Part shown: positions 1 through 5,040 of the stretch, one piece after another
Layout: each line of letters starts with the position of its first letter
Numbering within the stretch: the first letter of the stretch is position 1
Source: Armatimonadota bacterium
GTDB lineage: Bacteria; Armatimonadota; Zipacnadia; Zipacnadales; FEN-943
DNA: 6,012 nucleotides
Assembly: GCA_026419655.1 (NCBI GenBank)
Contig: JANZZA010000090.1
Location: forward strand, 1 to 6,012
Reading direction: 5' to 3'
The notes under the pieces: model-generated
Told to the model about the DNA's origin: nothing
The model's input: only the letters and a program-made list of their open reading frames with translations
The model's database searches: none
Made by a program: the position numbers and the translations under genes

Positions 1-1886
1 CCTCCCATGGACTCCACGGCATCCACGATACTGTTCCCGGCCGCTGCAGCGCGGGCAATTTCAGCCGGTGGCCTCGACAATGCCTTATACGACAGCAGAC
101 AGGCCGCCGCCTCGCCAAGCCCAAGTCCCTGTCGCAGCAGGTGGCGGACGCGTTCTGGGGAAGACCTGGTAAAGTAGGCTACCATGCCAACGAGGGAATC
201 AAGTTCTTCCGGTGTTGCGCCGACGGCTGCCAGGTTTAGTTCCGCCACAAAGATGCGGGCCTCGGCGCGGGTAGCCGCCAGCCGTGACTTCTTTGTGGCC
301 TCGGCCGCTGCGGCGGCGTTAGCTCGAACACTTTCAGAAGCTGCCCGCAGGGAATCGAAGAGGAGATTATTGTCGCCGATTTCCAGTAGCCGGGCCATGT
401 AATTTGCCACGTCGGCGGCGGAAGCCACGGCTTTTTGGGCAACCGGCACCGCTTCTGACGCGGCGGCCAAAGACTCCTGCAGGTCCTTCGGTGCCTTCTG
501 CAGGTCGGCCAGGCTGCGCCGTAGCCACCCATCAGCCCCAGGCGCAAGGGCCTTGCTGGTTGCGGCGGCTACTCGCTCAACTATCTCGCGCGCCTCTGTG
601 AGCCTTCCTGCCGTGGCCCTGGCCGTGTCGCTGACGCCTTCTAGGACCGACACCAGTTCTGCGACCGAATTCATTGCGGCATTTCCGGAAACCAGAGACG
701 CTTGCATTGTGTCGCTGATTTCAACCTGCTTGCTGGACAGGTCGCTCACCTGCTCCATCAGCATTCTGGACCGTGCCGACAGTGTTTCTACCTGAGCCAG
801 CAGGCCGGCGCGAGTCTGTGCTGCGGCCGATTGCTGCTGGGCTACCTGTTCTCCTGCGCTTCGCGCTTCGGCCAGCAAGCGCTCCACCTCGGACTTTTCC
901 TCCTGCGTTGGCTCGGGCCAGGCCCGGGGCTGCAGGCTGGCTGCGTATGCAAGACGGCGCTCCAGTGAAGGCACGTAGCCCAGCTTCTCACAGGCCTTGC
1001 GTAGCTCTTCGTTGGCCTGCTCAAGATAGCCCCGCCTCAGAGCGGCTTCCGCGAGGGACAGTCGCGCGGAAACCAGGTCCGGGTTCTTCTCCAGGGCGCG
1101 CTGCAGAAACCGCATTGCTGTAAGCGGCCGCCCGCGGCGAAGGTAGCCGTCGCCTATCCTGGCCAGCGCTGCTGCATTTTCCGGGTCAAGTTCCGGCCTC
1201 TTTTTTAGGCGCTGTATCCGCTCGCTCGTTAGTGGGTGAGTGCGCAGGAGAACCGCAATCTTGGACGGCTTATCCTTCTCGTATTTTTCCATGAGCCTGG
1301 TGAAGAAGACGGTCAAGTAATTGGGGTCGTGGGCTGAGGCAAGCATACTGCGGGCCGCGTAATCGTCGGCTTCCCTTTCGTCGTCACGGCTGTAAGAGAA
1401 TGACAGCAGTCCCAGGCCGATGCCCAGAACTTCGCCGAGGCTACGGGAGCGTTTCTGCACGAGATTCACACCGATACTCCAGAGTATGCTGCGCTTGACT
1501 GCCTTGATGATGTCGCGGTGTACTACGTGGCCGACCTCGTGAGCCATGACGCCCCAGACTTCGTCTTCGTCCTCGGCCATGTCCAAAAGACCGGTGAAGA
1601 AATACACGTGGCCCCAGGGAGCAGCAAAGGCATTGACGGTGTCGCTGTCGAGAACTTGGAAGGTGTAAGGAATGTGCTGGCGGGTCGAGAACCCCACAGT
1701 TGTTTGTCCTACGTAGGTGAGCCAATCCTGTGCGGCCGGGTTATTTAAGACCGGGTAGCTGCGCTCGACCGAAGCAGCCACGTTATCGCCAATCATGCGC
1801 TCGATATCGTCTTCATCGCAGCCCGCGATAAGCAACACGGCCATCACCACGAGGGCCGCGCCTAGTAATGGCCTGCTTTTTCTCAT
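1..1886 (-). CDS. M48-family zinc metalloprotease lipoprotein with TPR-like region and long helical C-terminal tail (3' end outside window)
   Basis: An open frame of 628 codons starts at ATG 1886 and leaves the window without a stop. Residues 1-23 form a lipoprotein signal peptide: a basic MRKSR start, a hydrophobic core and the lipobox LIAGC, with Cys23 as the lipidated residue. The catalytic domain covers about residues 40-230. HEVGH at 116-120 supplies two zinc-binding His and the catalytic Glu. EREAD at 170-174 supplies the third ligand (Glu170). A conserved THPLTSER motif lies at 216-223. Residues 236-300 resemble TPR repeats. Residues 330-550 are rich in Ala, Glu, Ser and Leu and should be helical or coiled-coil. 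Residues 560-628 form a further helical segment I do not recognise. By family knowledge (M48 proteins such as LoiP and BepA) this is an extracytoplasmic protease, probably in envelope protein quality control; its substrate is unknown. The start is supported by GAGGAGGG 7 nt upstream. It lies downstream of the nucleotidyltransferase, across a 139-bp tandem repeat. Confidence 0.9.
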   Translation of the reverse strand, partial: MRKSRPLLGAALVVMAVLLIAGCDEDDIERMIGDNVAASVERSYPVLNNPAAQDWLTYVGQTTVGFSTRQHIPYTFQVLDSDTVNAFAAPWGHVYFFTGLLDMAEDEDEVWGVMAHEVGHVVHRDIIKAVKRSILWSIGVNLVQKRSRSLGEVLGIGLGLLSFSYSRDDEREADDYAARSMLASAHDPNYLTVFFTRLMEKYEKDKPSKIAVLLRTHPLTSERIQRLKKRPELDPENAAALARIGDGYLRRGRPLTAMRFLQRALEKNPDLVSARLSLAEAALRRGYLEQANEELRKACEKLGYVPSLERRLAYAASLQPRAWPEPTQEEKSEVERLLAEARSAGEQVAQQQSAAAQTRAGLLAQVETLSARSRMLMEQVSDLSSKQVEISDTMQASLVSGNAAMNSVAELVSVLEGVSDTARATAGRLTEAREIVERVAAATSKALAPGADGWLRRSLADLQKAPKDLQESLAAASEAVPVAQKAVASAADVANYMARLLEIGDNNLLFDSLRAASESVRANAAAAAEATKKSRLAATRAEARIFVAELNLAAVGATPEELDSLVGMVAYFTRSSPERVRHLLRQGLGLGEAAACLLSYKALSRPPAEIARAAAAGNSIVDAVESMG

Positions 1887-1962
1887 TGCCCAACCCTCCT
1901 CACGCCAAGCCGTACCTATCCCATGTTCTTTATCCTGCGGGATGGAAAATTGGTTCACAGCC
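1824..1962 (-). repeat. 139-bp tandem duplication, copy A (protease-proximal)
   Basis: Read on the minus strand, this copy starts with a remnant of the nucleotidyltransferase 3' end (GGCTGTGAACC...). It continues through the gene gap and ends in the signal-peptide codons of the intact M48 gene. My hand alignment to the adjacent copy at 1963-2101 gives 105 of 139 identical positions and no insertion or deletion. GGCTG occurs at both ends of the unit (in the Gly-Trp codons of the nucleotidyltransferase and the Gly-Cys codons of the lipobox), which suggests short homology at the duplication junction. The nucleotidyltransferase stop codon is mutated in this copy (TAA to GCA), and a new TAA follows two codons later. 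Confidence 0.85.
1894..1901 (-). promoter_or_regulatory. Ribosome binding site of the M48 protease
   Basis: The minus strand reads GAGGAGGG, followed by a 7-nt spacer and ATG at 1886. This fixes the start at the signal peptide. The same position in the upstream repeat copy (2033-2040) reads GAGAAGTG, a clearly weaker site. Confidence 0.8.
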
Positions 1963-2025
1963 CACGATAAGCAAAACAGCCATCGTCACCCGGGCGATGC
2001 TTGGCAATGGCCTGCTTTTCCTCAT
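1930..2025 (-). pseudogene. Chimeric 31-codon mini-ORF: orphan lipoprotein signal peptide fused to nucleotidyltransferase C-terminal remnant
   Basis: ATG 2025 to TAA 1930 encodes 31 residues. The first 23 match the signal peptide of the downstream protease at 17 positions. They include MRKSRP, the core MAVLLI and a lipobox ending LIVGC (Cys23). The following EPIFHP aligns with EPVLQP at the nucleotidyltransferase C-terminus, in the same frame, and then runs two codons further to a shifted stop. It is best read as a by-product of the 139-bp tandem duplication. The weak ribosome site (GAGAAGTG) argues against strong translation. If translated, it would give a 9-residue lipopeptide after cleavage. 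The stop lies 43 nt before the protease ATG, so an upstream-ORF effect on the protease is possible but unproven. Confidence 0.6.
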
Positions 2026-2101
2026 GGGCCAACACTTCTCGTGTCAAGCCGTCCCTGTCCTAAGTTCCTTCTCCTTAGGGCTGCAAAACCGGTTCCCAGC
2101 C
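1963..2101 (-). repeat. 139-bp tandem duplication, copy B (nucleotidyltransferase-proximal)
   Basis: On the minus strand this copy begins in the true last codons of the nucleotidyltransferase (GGCTGGGAACC..., stop TAA at 2077-2075). It crosses a 49-nt gap, then carries an ATG at 2025 and codons for a second MRKSRP-type lipoprotein signal peptide. It ends at 1963, directly before the lipobox Gly-Cys codons that open copy A. It abuts copy A exactly, with period 139. The ribosome-binding region has decayed from GAGGAGGG to GAGAAGTG relative to copy A. Confidence 0.85.
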
Positions 2102-2815
2102 TGCCTCGCGCACCATAGCCGTCGCTCGCAACAAGCTTTCAGGCGTGCCGGCATCCGACCAGGCCGCCTCCAGTATGTCCCATTCTAGCATACCCCGGCG
2201 CAAGTATTCGTTGTTTACGTCAGTTATCTCGTACTGCCCTCGCTCTGACAGTTGCAGGGTGGGAAGAATCTCCCATACCAGCTCGTCGTACATATAGACT
2301 CCTGTCACAGCGTATTTGCTCCGAGGCTGGGCCGGCTTCTCAACAATTCTTTGGAGTCGCCCGGCTTCGTCAAACTCCGCCACGCCGAAACGGTGCGCAT
2401 CCTCGACTTCCTTAAGCAGCAGTCTCGCGCCGGCGGGCTGGGCAGCGAAGGCCTCAACGTATGGGCGGATGCTGCCGGCTATGACATTATCGCCCAGCAT
2501 GACAATGCAGCGCTCGCCGCCGGCGAAGTGCTCTGCACGGCGAAGGGCATCAGCTATTCCTCGCGGTTCTTCCTGGTAAGTGAAATAAAGGTGCTCGAGG
2601 CCAAATTCGCGGCCGTCGTGAAGAAGTTCCAGGAAAGCGCCAGGGTTGTTGCCTCCGGTGACGACCATGATGTCCCGCACGCCGGCCTCGACGAGGTTGT
2701 AAAGAGGATAGTACACCATGGGGTAGCGCCAGACCGGCAAGAGATGTTTGTTTGTCACGCGCGTCATGGGAAGGAGGCGCGTGCCCAGGCCGCCAACGAG
2801 TATTATCCCTCTCAT
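2075..2815 (-). CDS. Short RmlA-type sugar-phosphate nucleotidyltransferase (glucose-1-phosphate thymidylyltransferase-like)
   Basis: This 246-residue protein should join a sugar 1-phosphate to a nucleoside triphosphate, releasing pyrophosphate and giving an NDP-sugar in the cytoplasm. Family signatures run in order: GGLGTRLLPMT at 8-18 (nucleotide-binding loop); NKHLLPV at 22-28 (Lys23); PMVYYPL at 32-38; LGDN at 107-110 (metal/sugar site); VEKP at 158-161; TGVYMYD at 171-177; DVNNEYL at 199-205; and SDAGTPESLL at 220-229. It is shorter than the roughly 290-residue classical RmlA and lacks its C-terminal extension, as in many short homologues, so the exact sugar and nucleotide are uncertain. 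The start at 2815 puts MRGIILVGG at the N-terminus and has GGAGG 7 nt upstream. The frame stays open to 2968, but that extension is not family-like and would overlap pdxT. The gene follows pdxT by 106 nt. No sugar-modification partner genes are visible. Confidence 0.9.
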   Translation of the reverse strand: MRGIILVGGLGTRLLPMTRVTNKHLLPVWRYPMVYYPLYNLVEAGVRDIMVVTGGNNPGAFLELLHDGREFGLEHLYFTYQEEPRGIADALRRAEHFAGGERCIVMLGDNVIAGSIRPYVEAFAAQPAGARLLLKEVEDAHRFGVAEFDEAGRLQRIVEKPAQPRSKYAVTGVYMYDELVWEILPTLQLSERGQYEITDVNNEYLRRGMLEWDILEAAWSDAGTPESLLRATAMVREAGWEPVLQP

Positions 2816-2822
2816 CCTGAAG

Positions 2823-2827
2823 CCTCC
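2823..2827 (-). promoter_or_regulatory. Ribosome binding site deciding the nucleotidyltransferase start
   Basis: GGAGG on the minus strand lies 7 nt before ATG 2815. It supports the 246-residue form over the 51-codon longer frame that would begin inside pdxT. Confidence 0.7.
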
Positions 2828-2921
2828 GGGCCGCTGATAACTGCCGACGGACGGCTGACTGCCGCCGGCCCTGGTAGAGGTAGCCGGCACCTGTGTTAAG
2901 GGCGACGGGGCGTTCAGGCGC

Positions 2922-3527
2922 CTACTGGCCCTGCTCTCGGGCCTGCCTGGCGGCCTCAACCATGCCAACGAAGTACTCCTGCACCCGTCGGTCGTCGGTC
3001 AGCTCGGGATGAAAGGCCGTCCCTAAAAGGTTACCCTCGCGGACGGCCACTATGCGGTCTTGCAGCGCAGCAAGGATGGTAGTGTCACCCCAAACGCGGG
3101 TCACGTAAGGGGCGCGGATGAATACTGCACGGATGGGCGGACCGGGGATGCCGTCCATGGGCAAGTCCGCCTCAAAGCTGTCCACCTGGCGGCCAAAGGC
3201 ATTCCGGGCTACCTCAGCGTCCAGAATTCCAAGGCGCCACTGGTCGCTGGCAACGATTTCCTTGGCGAGGAGAATAAGCCCGGCGCAGGTGCCCCAGATC
3301 GGCACGCCGCGGCGGTGAAGCTCCAGGATGGCGTCACCTACTCCAAAACGCTCACAAAGCTTGCCAATGGTGGTGCTTTCGCCGCCAGGTATTACGAGGC
3401 CGTCGCACGCCAGCACTTCCCCCGGCCGCTTTACTGGCACAGCCTCTATGCCAATATCGGCAAAGGCCTGGAGATGCTCGGCAAAATCTCCCTGCAAAGC
3501 CAGAACACCGAGGAGTAGCCTACTCAT
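2922..3527 (-). CDS. pdxT: Pyridoxal 5'-phosphate synthase glutaminase subunit PdxT
   Basis: This 201-residue class I glutamine amidotransferase hydrolyses glutamine and passes ammonia to PdxS for PLP synthesis. The N-terminus GVLALQGDFAEH (7-18) is characteristic. PGGEST at 47-52 helps form the oxyanion/glutamine site. The nucleophile is Cys81 in GTCAGLILLA. The triad is completed by His173 and Glu175 in FHPEL. The length matches the family (about 190-200). The gene lies 51 nt downstream of pdxS on the same strand, the usual pdxST order, so co-transcription is expected. No clear Shine-Dalgarno precedes ATG 3527 (the upstream bases read TTTCGACTTGCGCC), and no alternative start fits the conserved N-terminus better. 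Translation may be inefficient or coupled to pdxS. Confidence 0.97.
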   Translation of the reverse strand: MSRLLLGVLALQGDFAEHLQAFADIGIEAVPVKRPGEVLACDGLVIPGGESTTIGKLCERFGVGDAILELHRRGVPIWGTCAGLILLAKEIVASDQWRLGILDAEVARNAFGRQVDSFEADLPMDGIPGPPIRAVFIRAPYVTRVWGDTTILAALQDRIVAVREGNLLGTAFHPELTDDRRVQEYFVGMVEAARQAREQGQ

Positions 3528-3578
3528 GGCGCAAGTCGAAACCCTGGCTGAAGAGAATGTGCGACCTGGCTCCGTCTC

Positions 3579-4466
3579 TTACCAGCCGCGAGTGGCGAGA
3601 CGCTCCTCTTCGCTGAGGACTTTCAGATCAATGCCGGGCATGGGAGCGCCAGTGACTTCCTTGCAGGCCTTGGCCACTTCAACCGGGTCATTGTAGTAAG
3701 TGACCGCGTGGACAATGGCACGCGCGCGCGTAGCGGGGTCTTCGGATTTGAATATGCCGGAGCCGACAAAAACTGCCTCAGCGCCCAGTTGCATCATCAG
3801 TGCAGCGTCGGCTGGTGTAGCCACACCGCCCGCCGCAAAGTTAGGCACAGGCAGCCGGCCATTTTGGGCGACTTCGCGGACAAGCTCCAGCGGTGCACCC
3901 AGTTGTTTGGCGGCCGCCACCAGCTCGTCATCGCGCAGAGTCGTCAGACGCTTGATTTCCTTTTGCACGGCTCGCATGTGCCGGACGGCCTCCACGATAT
4001 TGCCCGTGCCGGCCTCGCCCTTGGTGCGTATCATTGCGGCACCCTCGGCGATTCGTCGCAGCGCTTCCCCCAGGTCACGGCAGCCACACACAAAGGGCAC
4101 CTTGAAGTCGTGCTTCCAGATATGGTGCTCCTCGTCGGCGGGCGTGAGTACCTCGCTTTCGTCAATGAAGTCCACCCCGATGGCCTCAAGCACCTGGGCC
4201 TCAGCAAAGTGTCCAATCCGGCACTTGGCCATCACAGGAATCGTAACTGCCCCCATTATCGCCTCGATTATGTGCAAGTCGGCCATCCGCGCCACGCCGC
4301 CCTGGGCGCGAATGTCCGCGGGCACTCGCTCCAGGGCCATCACCGACACCGCGCCGGCGTCCTCAGCGATTTTCGCCTGCTCCACGGAAGTAACGTCCAT
4401 GATCACCCCGCCGCGCAGCATTTCGGCGAGGCCTACTTTATTGCGCCAGGTTGACTTCTCTATCAC
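3579..4466 (-). CDS. pdxS: Pyridoxal 5'-phosphate synthase subunit PdxS
   Basis: This 295-residue TIM-barrel enzyme makes PLP from ribose 5-phosphate, glyceraldehyde 3-phosphate and ammonia supplied by PdxT, normally as a dodecameric complex. It is the core of the DXP-independent vitamin B6 route. Catalytic residues sit at the positions known for Bacillus Pdx1: Asp24 in IMDVTS, Lys81 in MAKCRIGH (which binds the pentose intermediate) and Lys149 in IRTKGEAGTGN. The phosphate-loop motifs NFAAGGVATPADAALMMQLG and FVGSGIFKS are intact. The length matches the family. The start is GTG 4466, supported by AGGAGG 9 nt upstream. The C-terminus ends LSEEERLATRGW. It appears to be the first gene of the minus-strand cluster and is followed by pdxT. 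Confidence 0.98.
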   Translation of the reverse strand: MIEKSTWRNKVGLAEMLRGGVIMDVTSVEQAKIAEDAGAVSVMALERVPADIRAQGGVARMADLHIIEAIMGAVTIPVMAKCRIGHFAEAQVLEAIGVDFIDESEVLTPADEEHHIWKHDFKVPFVCGCRDLGEALRRIAEGAAMIRTKGEAGTGNIVEAVRHMRAVQKEIKRLTTLRDDELVAAAKQLGAPLELVREVAQNGRLPVPNFAAGGVATPADAALMMQLGAEAVFVGSGIFKSEDPATRARAIVHAVTYYNDPVEVAKACKEVTGAPMPGIDLKVLSEEERLATRGW

Positions 4467-4475
4467 TTCTCTACG

Positions 4476-4481
4476 CCTCCT
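4476..4481 (-). promoter_or_regulatory. Ribosome binding site of pdxS (GTG start)
   Basis: AGGAGG on the minus strand, 9 nt before GTG 4466, sits in TTAGGAGGCGTAGAGAAGTG. It supports GTG as the real start; the protein from there has the expected family N-terminus. Confidence 0.8.
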
Positions 4482-4564
4482 AAGCCTCCGTCAACGGTCT
4501 TGTTTCAGTCACTCGGAGTCCTCAACCCAGACCGATTTTACCACCAACCGAGGCTGATTCTACC

Positions 4565-4593
4565 ATCCTAGCCTGGGACAGGAAAGCAGTCAC
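4565..4593 (-). promoter_or_regulatory. Possible sigma-A type promoter for the pdxS cluster
   Basis: On the minus strand GTGACT (4593-4588) and TAGGAT (4570-4565) are separated by 17 nt. Each matches 4 of 6 consensus bases. This would leave a leader of about 90-100 nt before pdxS. An alternative -10-like TAAAAT lies closer to the gene, without a good -35. This is a weak sequence-only prediction. Confidence 0.25.
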
Positions 4594-5023
4594 CTGTCAG
4601 GCTGGAGTATCCGGTTTTCTAAAAGAGTGTTGCAACAGTTGCTTTACCGGCTCCGAGATGCGATGGCAGGTAAAAGGCAGGGCGTATGGGGCCGTACGCT
4701 TTCCCTGGGCCTGTATCAGGCAACTACAGTTCTTCCAGCAGTCGCCTTGGGTGACTGTGGCACAACTCGGTTTTTGTCCATGCTGACTTCCATGGCGGAT
4801 ACAGACTTGGGGCAGCAAGGATAAGGCGTTGTGCGCCGGTCAGTCCGGAAATGGGCCTTTTGCAACAGCCTGCTTGGAGATACAAGCGGCCGCGGTTCTT
4901 TCGCCCAGGGACTGGCGGTTTCCGGTTTTGCGCCGCGGCCAGACTCGGAGAGGTGAAAGGCTAGAGCCCGGGGAATTCCTTGCTGAGAGGCTTGCTCATG
5001 TTAAGCTTCTGGCATTGCTCTGC

Positions 5024-5033
5024 AAGGCGGTGA
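5024..5033 (+). promoter_or_regulatory. Strong ribosome binding site fixing a TTG start
   Basis: AAGGCGGTGA differs by one base from the ideal AAGGAGGTGA. It sits 7 nt before TTG 5041. Two in-frame stops (4984 and 5002) lie just upstream, and no in-frame ATG or GTG occurs between them and the conserved start of the protein. Confidence 0.75.
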
Positions 5034-5040
5034 AGAGACC

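Larger units (their letters stand above)
4467..5040. other. Divergent intergenic region between pdxS and the ceramidase-like gene
   Basis: These 574 bp hold no gene I can support. Short open frames exist on both strands, but they lack ribosome sites and familiar motifs. Structure seen: a perfect 10-bp palindrome TGTTGCAACA (4628-4637); a second TTGCAACAG box at 4860-4868; a repeated TCCGGTTTT (near 4610 and 4920); and an 8-bp inverted repeat GGCCGCGG/CCGCGGCC (4888-4895 and 4933-4940). The region should hold the promoters of both flanking genes. It could contain a decayed gene, since it is longer than most gaps here. Confidence 0.6.

Noticed and set aside
2019..2047. TTGACA (-35-like) on the minus strand in repeat copy B
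   Set aside because: No acceptable -10 lies 16-18 nt downstream, and copy A reads TTGGCG at the same place.
2055..2080. CCTAAG/CTTAGG hairpin at the nucleotidyltransferase stop as a terminator
   Set aside because: Only a 6-bp AT-containing stem with no following T tract; not a credible intrinsic terminator.
2252..2899. Plus-strand open frame opposite the nucleotidyltransferase
   Set aside because: It is a mirror of a gene with full family motifs. No recognisable protein features are seen in it.
2816..2968. N-terminal extension of the nucleotidyltransferase by 51 codons
   Set aside because: The extension (Pro, Ser and Arg rich) is not family-like and overlaps pdxT. The conserved MRGIILVGG start has its own GGAGG site.
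3700..4557. Long open frame on the plus strand opposite pdxS
   Set aside because: It is antisense to an unmistakable pdxS and encodes a low-complexity Ser/Ala-rich product with no motif; it results from GC-rich codon bias.
4716..4793. 25-residue minus-strand ORF with a coding-like start (MEVSMDKNRVV) and a neighbouring 73-codon frame at 4597-4818
   Set aside because: No ribosome binding site and no recognised similarity. Joining the frames would need a frameshift I cannot justify. A decayed gene remains possible.
4888..4940. GGCCGCGG/CCGCGGCC inverted repeat as a structured RNA or attachment site
   Set aside because: Only 8 bp with a 37-nt loop in GC-rich DNA; no flanking duplication or integrase signal is present.
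4970..5035. TPP-riboswitch-like CTGAGAGG ahead of the ceramidase-like gene
   Set aside because: The rest of the conserved core (GGGGTGC and the ACCTGAT.TGG segment) is missing, and the gene is not thiamin-related.
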